Of a stretch of 57,761 nt of DNA, positions 17,131-26,047 are shown in pieces. The stretch is from NCBI GenBank assembly GCA_029218445.1, contig JAQXRI010000125.1, positions 1 to 57,761 on the forward strand, in the 5' to 3' direction. How positions within the stretch are numbered: position 1 is the first letter of the stretch; every line of letters begins with the position of its first letter. The translations under genes were made by a program, and so were the position numbers. The notes beneath the pieces were generated by a model, which saw nothing but the letters and a program-made list of their open reading frames with translations, ran no database searches and was not told the origin of the DNA. The stretch is from Prevotellaceae bacterium (GTDB taxonomy: Bacteria; Bacteroidota; Bacteroidia; Bacteroidales; Bacteroidaceae).

Positions 17131-20100
17131 ATGATGAAGCAGGTAAAATTTAGAATTCCGCTAAGAATGATGGCCGTCTTGTTCGGTCTCGTTCTGTCAA
17201 TCGGAGCCTTTGCGCAGATTACGGTCAATGGACATGTAAAGGACGCAACCGGCGAGCCGATCATCGGTGCAACCATCCGTGTTGCAGGTGAGCAAGGAGG
17301 TACTGTCAGCGACTTCGACGGTAACTTCCAAATCAAAGCTCCACAGGGAGCTACTCTCAACGTGACTTACATTGGCTATCAGCCAGCCAATGTCAAGGCT
17401 GCCCCTAATGTTGTGGTAACATTGGAGGATGATTCTAAGGTGCTTGAAAACATCGTAGTCATCGGTTACGGTGTGGCAAGGAAAAACGACTTGACTGGTT
17501 CTGTTATAGCCATCAAGCCTGACGAGAAAAACCATGGTATGGTGACCACTGCACAGGACATGCTCCAAGGCAAGGTGGCAGGTGTCAACATCAACTCTTC
17601 TACTGGTGAGCCTGGAGGCGGCGCGCAAATCCGCATCCGTGGCGGTGCATCACTCAACGCCAGCAACGACCCTCTTATCGTGATTGACGGTATGCAGATG
17701 GCAAGCGACCAGAAAGGTGTGGGCAACCCATTGGCATTGGTCAACCCTAACGACATCGAGAGTTTCACCGTGTTGAAGGACGCTTCTGCTACCGCCATCT
17801 ATGGTAGCCGTGGTTCTAACGGTGTCATCATCATTACTACCAAGAAGGGCCGCCGCAACCAGTCGCCAAAGGTTGCCTACAACGGCAACGTTTCAGTCAG
17901 CACAGTTGCAAAGAAGCTCGACGTGATGAATGCAAGCGAATATGTTTCGTTCATCAAAGACTATTATGGAGAAGGCTCTTCGGCATGGAACAACCTCGGC
18001 TGGAAGCAGTTCAACGACGACGGTACTCCTAACGTAGCTGCAGGCACATACGACACCGACTGGCAGGATGAAATATTCCATGGCGGTGTGAGCCATGACC
18101 ACAACGTAAGCGTATCGGGCGGCTTGGGCAACACAAAGTGGGCCATGCCATATCGTGTCAGCGTGGGCTACACCAACCAGCAGGGTATTCTGAAGGGTTC
18201 TGACTACAGCCGCTTCACAGCCGGCTTCACTGCTAATCCTTCGCTCCTCGAAGACCACCTGAACCTGAACGTGAACGCCAAGTATTCTTATTCAAAGACC
18301 AACCCCGGCGGTCAGGATGCCATTGGACATGCTACAAAGATGGACCCGACTCGTCCTGTGACAAGCACCGACGAGATGTATAAGAACTGGGGCGGCTATT
18401 GGCAGTGGACAAAGCCCGTGTCGGAATATGACCCGACTTTCCCATACGCACGCAATGACGACGCTCCAAAGAACCCGGTTGAACTTATCGACCACTACAC
18501 GTTCAACAAGAACGCTCACGTCATGCTCGGCAACTTCGAGGCCGACTATAAGATTCACGGCTTTGAAGACCTGCACCTGCACATGAACCTGGCAGGACAG
18601 TATTCTTTCGGTGCAGAATACACCGATGAGAATCCCAAATCGACCTATGGATTCTATTACGGAAGCGTTGGCGACAACACCGAAAAGAGATACAACATTC
18701 AGGCCACTGCTTATGCACAGTACATAAAGGACATCAACAAGGACAACCATTTCGACATCATGGCCGGCTACGAGTACAGCCGCATGAAGTATTGGGGTGA
18801 CAGCTGGTACAAGAGTTTCTACCCCACTACATTCGAGGGCAAGGACGACGATGGCAATGCACTGGCAGGAACAGTAAAGAGCAACACCACCAACTACTGG
18901 AAAGGACAGGTAATCCTTGTCAGCTGGCTGGGCCGTCTGAACTACTCTTTGCTCGACCGCTATCTCTTCACCGCCAACGCTCGTTATGACGGTTCGAGCC
19001 GTTTCGCCGACGGCCATCGTTGGGGCTTCTTCCCATCAGTAGCCTTGGCATGGAAAATCAACTCCGAGCCTTTCCTCAAGAACGTAAAGAGCATCAGCGA
19101 CTTCAAGCTGCGCCTCAGCTGGGGACAGACTGGTCAGCAGGATACCGGCGTTGAATATTATACTCCTACTTACGTTCACGGAACAAACAACCACTACACT
19201 TATCCTATTGGACCCGACAACGACGGTACACTGTGGAAGCCCAACAAATACAATGAGGACCTGACATGGGAAACGACTACAACTTACAACGTAGGTATCG
19301 ACTTCGGCATGTGGAACCAGCGCCTCACCATGTCGTTGGACCTCTATAAGCGCAAGACGACCGACCTGCTTTGTCAGCCTACCATTCCCGCCGGCATGAA
19401 CCTCGACAACACTTTGCTGCTCAACGCAGGTGAGGTGGACAACGAAGGCTTCGAGTTCTCTATCAACGGCAAGATTATCCAAAGCAACGACTGGTACTTC
19501 GAAATGGGTGCAAACGTGGCTTACAACAAGAACAAGGTGTCAGAACTGTATGGCGGACGCGACAAGATTGAGGCTGGCATGCAGGTAGGCCAGAACATGA
19601 ACCTCACATACCACAAGGTAGGCGAGCCGGCCAACTCGTTCTTCGTTTACCAGCAGGTTTACGATGCCGACGGCCGTCCAATCATGGGTTGCTATGTTGA
19701 CCGCAACGCCGACGGTCTTATCGACGACAACGACCGCTACTTCTACAAGAACATTGCAGCACCTTGGACAGGCGGCGTAAACATCAAGCTCGGCTACAAG
19801 AACTTCGACCTCGGAACAAACTTCCGCGCAAGCCTCGGCAACTATGTATATAACGACATCGTACAGGGCAAGATGAACACATCGGTTCTCTACAACGGTT
19901 CAAAGGGCTACTACGAAAACAGCACAACTGACATTGTAAAGAACGGATGGACTTCTTACAACTATCCTCTTTCTGACTATTTCGTGCAGAACGCTTCGTT
20001 CCTGAAGTGCGACAACATCACACTGGGCTACTCTTTCGAAAACCTCTTCAAGTGTGCAAAGTATGAGGGCATCTCAGGACGTGTATATGCTTCATGCACC

Positions 20101-20217
20101 AACGTATTTACAATCACCAACTATGATGGTCTCGACCCGGAGCAGCCTTCAGGACGCGAGAGCAGCGTATATCCACGTTGCCGCACATTCCTCTTCGGTC
20201 TTAACCTCAACTTCTAA
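17131..20217 (+). CDS. susC: SusC-like TonB-dependent outer-membrane transporter
   Basis: 1,028 residues. A signal peptide ends near residue 29 (GAFAQ). A carboxypeptidase-regulatory-like domain follows (about 31-112, VNGHVKDATGEPIIGATI). Then come the plug (GKVAGVNINSSTGEPGG, IRIRGGASLNASNDPLIVIDG, YGSRGSNGVIIITT) and a 22-strand barrel ending in the aromatic LFGLNLNF. It imports maltooligosaccharides bound by SusD, powered by TonB. ATG codons at 17131 and 17134 are equivalent choices. It is first in the susCDEF operon, 23 bases before susD. Confidence 0.95.
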   Translation: MMKQVKFRIPLRMMAVLFGLVLSIGAFAQITVNGHVKDATGEPIIGATIRVAGEQGGTVSDFDGNFQIKAPQGATLNVTYIGYQPANVKAAPNVVVTLEDDSKVLENIVVIGYGVARKNDLTGSVIAIKPDEKNHGMVTTAQDMLQGKVAGVNINSSTGEPGGGAQIRIRGGASLNASNDPLIVIDGMQMASDQKGVGNPLALVNPNDIESFTVLKDASATAIYGSRGSNGVIIITTKKGRRNQSPKVAYNGNVSVSTVAKKLDVMNASEYVSFIKDYYGEGSSAWNNLGWKQFNDDGTPNVAAGTYDTDWQDEIFHGGVSHDHNVSVSGGLGNTKWAMPYRVSVGYTNQQGILKGSDYSRFTAGFTANPSLLEDHLNLNVNAKYSYSKTNPGGQDAIGHATKMDPTRPVTSTDEMYKNWGGYWQWTKPVSEYDPTFPYARNDDAPKNPVELIDHYTFNKNAHVMLGNFEADYKIHGFEDLHLHMNLAGQYSFGAEYTDENPKSTYGFYYGSVGDNTEKRYNIQATAYAQYIKDINKDNHFDIMAGYEYSRMKYWGDSWYKSFYPTTFEGKDDDGNALAGTVKSNTTNYWKGQVILVSWLGRLNYSLLDRYLFTANARYDGSSRFADGHRWGFFPSVALAWKINSEPFLKNVKSISDFKLRLSWGQTGQQDTGVEYYTPTYVHGTNNHYTYPIGPDNDGTLWKPNKYNEDLTWETTTTYNVGIDFGMWNQRLTMSLDLYKRKTTDLLCQPTIPAGMNLDNTLLLNAGEVDNEGFEFSINGKIIQSNDWYFEMGANVAYNKNKVSELYGGRDKIEAGMQVGQNMNLTYHKVGEPANSFFVYQQVYDADGRPIMGCYVDRNADGLIDDNDRYFYKNIAAPWTGGVNIKLGYKNFDLGTNFRASLGNYVYNDIVQGKMNTSVLYNGSKGYYENSTTDIVKNGWTSYNYPLSDYFVQNASFLKCDNITLGYSFENLFKCAKYEGISGRVYASCTNVFTITNYDGLDPEQPSGRESSVYPRCRTFLFGLNLNF

Positions 20218-20240
20218 ATAATATAAATAAGAAATAAGTC

Positions 20241-21986
20241 ATGAAAATAAAGAATATAAAACTGATGGCTCCGGCCGTTGCCATGTTGTTCTCTGCAACG
20301 CTTACTTCTTGTATGGCAGACCTTGACAAGGGCAACATTGATCCCAAGGCCGACAGCACGCCGAACATAATGGGATTGTACTCCAAGTGCTACGCCAGCT
20401 TCATCATGGAGGGAAATGACGGCAATGCCGACTTCACCATCGACGACGGTGGCAAGTCAACACTGATTCGTAATGTATATAACTTCAACGAAGTGTCAAC
20501 CGACGAAGCCATCTGCTGGTGGTCTGACGGTGGCATCGCCGAGGAGGTAAGCCTCAACAAGGTTTCGCCAAGCAACGCCACGCTGCGATTCCTTTACTAC
20601 CGCCTTGCTTGTAACATAACCTTCTGCAACAACTTCCTGCAGGTGGCTGAAGACAAGACAATGCTGGCCGAGGTACGCTTCATCCGTGCCTACAACTACT
20701 TCCTCGAACTGGACTTCTTTGGCGACCCTACATTCACCACAACCATCTCAGGCGAAACGCCTAAGCAGGCCCACGCTTACCACAAGGACTTCGATGCCGG
20801 CAAGACTTATACTCGTGCCGAACTGCTGAAGATGGGTAGAGAGTTTATGTTCACATGGCTCGTTGACGAGCTGAAGGCCGCTGAAGCCGACATGATTGAG
20901 CCTAAGGCAAAGACCGACAGCGACCCCAACTACGGCCGTGCCGACAAGGCAGCCGCATGGCAGCTCCTCGCCCGCCTCTATCTTAACGCCGGTACTTATC
21001 TTAACGGCGACGGCCAGAACAATCCTTACTGGAAAGAGGCCAAGGAATATGCCGAGAAGGTCATAAACTCCGGTTATACTCTCTTCACCGCCGACAAGAT
21101 GTCGGCCGACGCCAAGAACCTTGGCTATAAGCCTTACGACCTGCTCTTCATGGGCGACAACGGCTCGAACGGTGCAAGCTGCGAGGCTGTGCTTCCTCTG
21201 AAACAAGACGGAGCCGTCACTCAAGGTTGGGGTGGCTCTATGTTCATGATTGCCGCTCTTTGGGATCCTGCAATGAAGTCGGTACTCGGCATCTCTCCAG
21301 GTACAACAGCCAACAACTGGGCTGGTATGCGTCTGCGCCCTGCATTCATAGAGAAGTTCGTTGACAATGCTACTTCACTCGAAGGAAAGAGTGCCAAGGA
21401 TATTCGTTCACTCGGCATCGACGACCGTCTGTTGATTGACGGCTCTCCAAATGCCGACGGCGACAAGCGTACAGCAAGTTTGAAGAACAACTCTTCATTC
21501 ATACAAGGTCTTCCAACCGTAAAGTGGAACAACAACTACTCTAACAATGGCAATCCTCACGATGAATACTGTGTGGACACCGACTTTTTCCTGTTCCGTG
21601 TAGCAGAGGCTTACCTCATAGCAGCTGAGGCTGACATGCATCTCAGCGGTGAAGGCTCGGCAACTGCCAAGAAGTATCTCGACGCTATCCGCAACCGTGC
21701 GAATGCAGCTACCAAGACATCTTACACACTTGATGATATTCTCAACGAGCGTGCCCGTGAGCTTTACACCGAGGGCCATCGCCGCACCGACCTCATCCGC
21801 TTCAACCAGTATGGTGGCAACAAGGCAACCTATTCATGGGAAGGCAAGGGAGGCACAATGCAGAATGGCGAGCTTGCCAAGGGCGGACGCTTTGAAGAGT
21901 TCAGAAATGTCTATCCTATTCCGGCAAGCGAGGTGCAGGCCAACTCTAACCTGACTCAGATTGACGGATACAACGAGACTGAATAA
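20241..21986 (+). CDS. susD: SusD/RagB-family nutrient-binding lipoprotein
   Basis: 581 residues with lipobox LTSC (Cys24), so surface-exposed and anchored to the outer membrane. Tetratricopeptide-like helices (for example EVRFIRAYNYFLELDFFGDPTF) and the C-terminal SusD signature (ARELYTEGHRRTDLIRF, NVYPIPASEVQANSNL) are clear. It forms the lid of SusC and binds starch chains. It is second in the operon; susE follows after 34 bases. Confidence 0.95.
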   Translation: MKIKNIKLMAPAVAMLFSATLTSCMADLDKGNIDPKADSTPNIMGLYSKCYASFIMEGNDGNADFTIDDGGKSTLIRNVYNFNEVSTDEAICWWSDGGIAEEVSLNKVSPSNATLRFLYYRLACNITFCNNFLQVAEDKTMLAEVRFIRAYNYFLELDFFGDPTFTTTISGETPKQAHAYHKDFDAGKTYTRAELLKMGREFMFTWLVDELKAAEADMIEPKAKTDSDPNYGRADKAAAWQLLARLYLNAGTYLNGDGQNNPYWKEAKEYAEKVINSGYTLFTADKMSADAKNLGYKPYDLLFMGDNGSNGASCEAVLPLKQDGAVTQGWGGSMFMIAALWDPAMKSVLGISPGTTANNWAGMRLRPAFIEKFVDNATSLEGKSAKDIRSLGIDDRLLIDGSPNADGDKRTASLKNNSSFIQGLPTVKWNNNYSNNGNPHDEYCVDTDFFLFRVAEAYLIAAEADMHLSGEGSATAKKYLDAIRNRANAATKTSYTLDDILNERARELYTEGHRRTDLIRFNQYGGNKATYSWEGKGGTMQNGELAKGGRFEEFRNVYPIPASEVQANSNLTQIDGYNETE

Positions 21987-22020
21987 CAACATTGTAAAAC
22001 GAATAATACAAATACGCAAT

Positions 22021-23253
22021 ATGAAGAAAACATTATTGCTTGGCACAATGCTTGTGGGCATGGCCAGCTTATTCACAGCGTGTGAGGATGACCGCGACTC
22101 TAACCCAACGCTCATCCAGCCAACGAGCTTGGCTCTCAACACTCCAGCGTATGTGAATCAGACCATTGACTTGGAAAATACTTCCACATTGAAGCTCACA
22201 TGGTCGCAGCCTAAATTCACCGCCGAAAACGCTCCGGTGAATGCGACTTACGAGATACAGATTTCACCCACCAACTCGTTCACCAAGACGGTGGCAGAGG
22301 CCAACGCCGACGAGAGCGGAGCTACCGTAGCAGACTACGATGTAATACCAAATACATTCCAGACCTGCGATGGCGAATTGATTTGCTCAGACGTAAATAC
22401 TTCACTGTTGCAGATATGCAAGTGGACGGCCGACAATACTCCAAGCGAGAGCTCGCTGTTCGTACGCATAGTGGGCTACATACTCGAAGGCACCAAAAAG
22501 CTCAACGAAATTGCATCAAACACCATAGAGCTTAAAATCACTCCATACTACCGCGACCTTCGCGATGCCGATCCTATCATCTGGTATCTCCTTGGTAATA
22601 ATATCGGAGATGGCGGTTGGAGCACAAGCAACGAGAAGATTGGCGTCAGCACAATGCCAATGTTCCTGATTCCTGGCTACAAGTATGACAAGGGAAGTGG
22701 CGAGGGTGACATCCAGTTCATCAACTACTTCAACACCGACGGATTCAAGATCAATCCTTCTAACCTTGGCGACTGGGACAACGGATTCATGAGCGGTGGT
22801 TCAGCAAATACAGCCGTATTCCGTGGCGGTGCTGGTGATGCAGGAAACATTTGGGTTGAGCCAGCCGGTTACTACAAGATTGTGGTCAACACCAAGGACA
22901 AGACCTGTACCATCACTCCTTACGAGGCAACTCCGAAGGTATATGACATGATTTGCATCACTGGTTCGTTCTGCGACTGGACTGACGTCAACATGACTCC
23001 GGCCAACAAGACAGGCGAGAACCACGTTTGGGCTTACGAGCTGACTGTACCAGAGGGCGCTGTAGAGCAGATTAAGTTCAAGATTCCGGCTTCTTGGGAC
23101 ACCAACTGGGGTTACGGCACTGCCGACGGCGAAGTTAACGTATGCGGCAAGGGCACGTCAGGTGGCAAGAACATCGGTGTGGCTGAAGGAACTTGGATTA
23201 TAATGTTCAACGACATGACAGGCGAGTTCAGCATTATCAAGAAACAACAGTAA
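22021..23253 (+). CDS. susE: SusE-domain starch-binding lipoprotein
   Basis: 410 residues from the ATG at 22021, which begins a lipoprotein signal (lipobox FTAC, Cys21). The frame extends upstream to 21961, but that part overlaps susD and lacks signal features. An N-terminal Ig-like SusE domain (about 25-170) is followed by two beta-sandwich starch-binding modules (LLGNNIGDGGW, ICITGSFCDWTD). It is expected on the cell surface, holding starch near SusCD. Confidence 0.85.
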   Translation: MKKTLLLGTMLVGMASLFTACEDDRDSNPTLIQPTSLALNTPAYVNQTIDLENTSTLKLTWSQPKFTAENAPVNATYEIQISPTNSFTKTVAEANADESGATVADYDVIPNTFQTCDGELICSDVNTSLLQICKWTADNTPSESSLFVRIVGYILEGTKKLNEIASNTIELKITPYYRDLRDADPIIWYLLGNNIGDGGWSTSNEKIGVSTMPMFLIPGYKYDKGSGEGDIQFINYFNTDGFKINPSNLGDWDNGFMSGGSANTAVFRGGAGDAGNIWVEPAGYYKIVVNTKDKTCTITPYEATPKVYDMICITGSFCDWTDVNMTPANKTGENHVWAYELTVPEGAVEQIKFKIPASWDTNWGYGTADGEVNVCGKGTSGGKNIGVAEGTWIIMFNDMTGEFSIIKKQQ

Positions 23254-23274
23254 ACATTTTATCATTATTCGAGT

Positions 23275-24699
23275 ATGACAAAGAAAATATTATATAGTAT
23301 CGCCATAGTTGCAGGACTCGCTTCCTGCAACGGCGACTACGACGATTGGGCAACTCCTCAAAGCAATGCTGCGAGTGAAGCCATCGACCAATTTCACCTG
23401 CAAGTAGTCCAGACTTTGATGGATATTGACTTTGCGGCTGAACACGGCGACAGCCTCCTGTTTTTCACAACAAACCTGCAAGAGGGTGTGGCCGTTACCG
23501 ACGGTTTCGACCTGACGCTTTCAAACAATGGTGAGAATCCATGCCAAATTCAGGCGTCAGCAGAGGGCAAGGTGGCTACGGCCGACTTGGAGAATGCAGT
23601 AATTTCAATATTCGGAAAGAAACCGGTGGAACGTACTGTATATACAGACATTCATGCCAAGATAGCCGTTACAACGCCTGACGGTGTCGTTACTGTGGAC
23701 AAAACCTTCGTTACTATCCTGTTGAGTGCGAAGCCTAATGCACCTTTCATCTCTACGGGCTACTACCTCATTGGCAACATGACCAACAATTGGGATGCAA
23801 GTGCAATGATTCCTTTCAATCATTCGGGCAATGACGTTTATGAAGACCCCGTTTTCACGGTATTCTTTGAAACGACCGACGTTGACCAATATTGGAAGAT
23901 TATTCCGCAGAGCAATGTTGACGCTGGTAACGTTTGGGCAGAGCCTGAGGACGGAACGGGTGTCGTTGGCGTCGCCGTTGATGGTGACACAAGCGAATCT
24001 GGCTTGTTGATAACCAATGGCCCGAAAGCAGCTAAGATTGCCACTCCCGGCAAGTATAAGATGACCATCAATATGATGGAATACACTTATTCTATTGAAG
24101 CAGTCAAGTGGAGTCCGTTCATTTATGAAATTGGCAACAACACAGGTTGGACTGGAGTTAATCCGCTTGCTCAGAATGGTGAAGGCACATATCAGGGCTA
24201 CTGCTGGATGGACGGCGGCTTTAAGTTCAAGCCAAATGCCGACAACTGGGACGGCGACTGGGAAATGGTTTCTGACCTTGGCAACAACGAATATACTTTC
24301 GATACCGCAGGCAAATCGGACTTCCCAGGCCTCAATGGCTTCTACGAGATGAACATCGACCTCGTCAATATGACGGCCAAGATGGTTGAGGTTAAGTCAA
24401 TCACATGTGTAGGTAACCACAACGAGTGGAATCAGGCTGACGCCACTCAGCACATGACCTACAACAAGGATGCCGGCTGCTGGGAGATAACCACCACTCT
24501 GAAGGATGGCTTCAAGTTCGCCATGAACGACGCTTGGACAGTATCTTGGGGCGGAGCCAATGGCGATCCGACATCTTACAACGATTTGACACAGAACAGT
24601 GGTAAGGATCTGAATACTCCTGATGGTGACGGTACCTACAAAGTACAGCTCTACCTCAGTTATGAAGGCAACAACAAGGTCGTTATAACAAAGCAGTAA
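23275..24699 (+). CDS. susF: SusF/SusE-like surface starch-binding lipoprotein
   Basis: 474 residues with lipobox LASC (Cys18). After an N-terminal Ig-like domain (about 30-155) there are three successive SusF/SusE-type binding modules, beginning YLIGNMTNNWD, YEIGNNTGWTG and ITCVGNHNEWNQ. This tandem layout is that of B. thetaiotaomicron SusF. It is last in the operon and followed by a strong terminator. No SusG-type surface amylase follows. Confidence 0.82.
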   Translation: MTKKILYSIAIVAGLASCNGDYDDWATPQSNAASEAIDQFHLQVVQTLMDIDFAAEHGDSLLFFTTNLQEGVAVTDGFDLTLSNNGENPCQIQASAEGKVATADLENAVISIFGKKPVERTVYTDIHAKIAVTTPDGVVTVDKTFVTILLSAKPNAPFISTGYYLIGNMTNNWDASAMIPFNHSGNDVYEDPVFTVFFETTDVDQYWKIIPQSNVDAGNVWAEPEDGTGVVGVAVDGDTSESGLLITNGPKAAKIATPGKYKMTINMMEYTYSIEAVKWSPFIYEIGNNTGWTGVNPLAQNGEGTYQGYCWMDGGFKFKPNADNWDGDWEMVSDLGNNEYTFDTAGKSDFPGLNGFYEMNIDLVNMTAKMVEVKSITCVGNHNEWNQADATQHMTYNKDAGCWEITTTLKDGFKFAMNDAWTVSWGGANGDPTSYNDLTQNSGKDLNTPDGDGTYKVQLYLSYEGNNKVVITKQ

Positions 24700-24746
24700 A
24701 TCTGTGACTGATGAATCCCCTTCATCCATATTCATAAACTACCCCC

Positions 24747-24787
24747 GAGGGGCGGCGGCACCGATGCCACCGCCTCTCACTTTTTTT
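24747..24787 (+). terminator. Intrinsic terminator of the susCDEF operon
   Basis: A G/C-rich stem (GAGG..CGGCGGC pairing with GCCACCGCCTC, one bulge and one mismatch) is followed by seven T at 24781-24787. Confidence 0.8.
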
Positions 24788-24797
24788 GCCGCAAAAG

Positions 24798-24829
24798 TTT
24801 GGAGGTTTCGTTCTTTCTTCGTATATTTG
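24798..24829 (+). promoter_or_regulatory. Promoter of the DUF3791/DUF3990 triad
   Basis: TTTG at 24798-24801 and TATATTTG at 24822-24829, spaced by 20 bases, match the Bacteroidota consensus. The -33 box lies inside the left copy of a 44-base imperfect direct repeat (24762-24805). Confidence 0.65.
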
Positions 24830-24852
24830 CAGCGTAATTTAAATTATAACTT

Positions 24853-25065
24853 ATGAATTATAGAATAGCTTATATTATATATTGTATAAGGAAGTTCGCT
24901 GAACGCTTTGGCATTACAGTCAAAGAGGCTTTTGATTACTTGCATAAGTATAAAGGCATCGAGTTTCTTGACTGTTGTTATGAGGCAGAACACACGTTGT
25001 CCTTTGATGATGCGGTAGATGACCTGACTGCCGTATGTTTAAAGCATGGAGGCAATTTGTCATGA
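24853..25065 (+). CDS. DUF3791-type small protein, possible antitoxin partner
   Basis: 70 residues with YIIYCIRKFAERFGITVKEAFDYL near the start and LSFDDAVDDLTAVCLKHGG at the end, the pattern of DUF3791 proteins that commonly precede DUF3990 genes. Predicted helical and soluble. Its stop codon overlaps the next start (ATGA), so translation is coupled. A role as the neutralising or guiding partner of the next protein is inference. Confidence 0.7.
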   Translation: MNYRIAYIIYCIRKFAERFGITVKEAFDYLHKYKGIEFLDCCYEAEHTLSFDDAVDDLTAVCLKHGGNLS

Positions 25066-25535
25066 TTGAACTTTTCCACGGTACGAATGTGCATTTCGAT
25101 AATATTGAGTTGTCGAAATGCCGTCCATATAAGGATTTCGGCAGGGGATTCTATCTGACGGACATAAGGCGACAAGCTGAGGAAATGGCGGTTCGACGCA
25201 CAAAAATAAGTAGAGGCGGTGAGCCTGTTGTATTAATGTTCTGTTTTGATGATGATTTACTGACCAATGGTGATTTAAATGTACTGCAATTCGACAGTCC
25301 TTCCGTAGAGTGGGCTAATTTTATTTTGAAAAATAGGATGGATAGAGATTACCATCATGAATACGACATTGTCATAGGACCCATAGCCGATGATGGTGTA
25401 GTGTTACAGTTAGATTTGTATGTACGCCATCTCATTTCATTGGAACAGCTGGTTAGGGAACTTACATATAGAAAATTAAGCAGGCAATATTGTTTTGCGA
25501 CTGAGCTCGCGATATCAAAATTATTGATGTTATGA
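25062..25535 (+). CDS. DUF3990-type protein with ADP-ribosyltransferase-like motifs, probable toxin
   Basis: 157 residues from the ATG at 25062, which overlaps the previous stop; the frame opens at 25035 but that start would bury deeper in the upstream gene. Residues 5-8 FHGT, 27-33 GRGFYLT and 142-145 QYCF resemble the His, Tyr and third-position motifs of H-Y-[EQ] ADP-ribosyltransferases, a clan to which DUF3990 is assigned as far as I recall. It may therefore modify a protein or nucleic-acid target. The next gene again overlaps by ATGA. Activity has not been read from the sequence, only motif likeness. Confidence 0.68.
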   Translation: MIELFHGTNVHFDNIELSKCRPYKDFGRGFYLTDIRRQAEEMAVRRTKISRGGEPVVLMFCFDDDLLTNGDLNVLQFDSPSVEWANFILKNRMDRDYHHEYDIVIGPIADDGVVLQLDLYVRHLISLEQLVRELTYRKLSRQYCFATELAISKLLML

Positions 25536-25798
25536 TTGACAACGATAAAATACAGTATTTGATTGATTCCAATTTAGAGCAGGTGGCATCATTGTTCCTG
25601 TCTGACAATAATTCAAGTTTGGAGGAAGCATTAAATGTAGTTTACAACTCTAAGTGGTTTGAGGCATTGAACAATCCCGATACTGGACTTTATTTCCAAA
25701 GTCCTCTCTATAATTACGAATTGTTAAAGGAAGAATGGTTGTGCTCGACTTTGACCTCGCAAGGATGTACGCGGGTCATAGGGACACGCGGGTCATAG
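25532..25798 (+). CDS. Small third protein of the DUF3791/DUF3990 module, C-terminus probably altered
   Basis: 88 residues. It includes SLEEALNVVYNSKWFEAL and DTGLYFQSPLYNYELLKEE, a pattern I associate with small proteins accompanying DUF3990 genes. The last 10 or so residues are encoded by REP-like 17-base repeats (25769-25801), so the natural C-terminus may have been replaced. It overlaps the DUF3990 gene by ATGA. Function unknown; antitoxin or chaperone is possible. Confidence 0.55.
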   Translation: MIDNDKIQYLIDSNLEQVASLFLSDNNSSLEEALNVVYNSKWFEALNNPDTGLYFQSPLYNYELLKEEWLCSTLTSQGCTRVIGTRGS

Positions 25799-25801
25799 GG
25801 A
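25769..25801. repeat. Tandem ACGCGGGTCATAGGGAC repeat (REP-like)
   Basis: Two adjacent 17-base copies at 25769-25785 and 25786-25801 (last base differs). Related GAGGGTCATAG units occur at 43444-43503. The repeat supplies the stop codon of the preceding small gene. Confidence 0.75.
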
Positions 25802-25837
25802 AGAATTCTGCTATATTGACTATATGTCATGAGTCGT

Positions 25838-25881
25838 CGATGCCGCCACCCCTCCCTTTTTCCGACGCAACCGTTTGGAAG
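25838..25881. repeat. Right copy of 44-base imperfect direct repeat flanking the triad
   Basis: Matches 24762-24805 at 34 of 44 positions without gaps (shared ends CGATGCC and GTTTGGA). The left copy covers the end of the sus terminator and the -33 box of the triad promoter. The rest of the gap to 26047 holds only A/T-rich sequence and the next promoter. Confidence 0.6.
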
Positions 25882-26014
25882 GATGCAGAATTGGAATAGT
25901 TACTTATTAAGCTTTGTGGCGACTTTTAGTCGCTTGTAGTCTTTATATCTAAACAAAAAGCACTTAAAAAATGCAAATATTGCACTTTTATTCAATAATT
26001 TCAAGTAAATTACG

Positions 26015-26022
26015 TAATTTTG
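26015..26022 (+). promoter_or_regulatory. -7 element (TAATTTTG) of the FAH-porU-porV-ispF operon
   Basis: Lies 26 bases upstream of the FAH start. A TGCAA-ATA-TTGCA dyad at about 25974-25986 lies upstream; no convincing -33 box. Confidence 0.5.
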
Positions 26023-26047
26023 CAGAAATTAATACGTTATATATATT

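Noticed and set aside
21961..22020. Upstream start for susE
   Set aside because: The ATG at 22021 begins a proper lipoprotein signal; the extension overlaps susD and would mask the signal.
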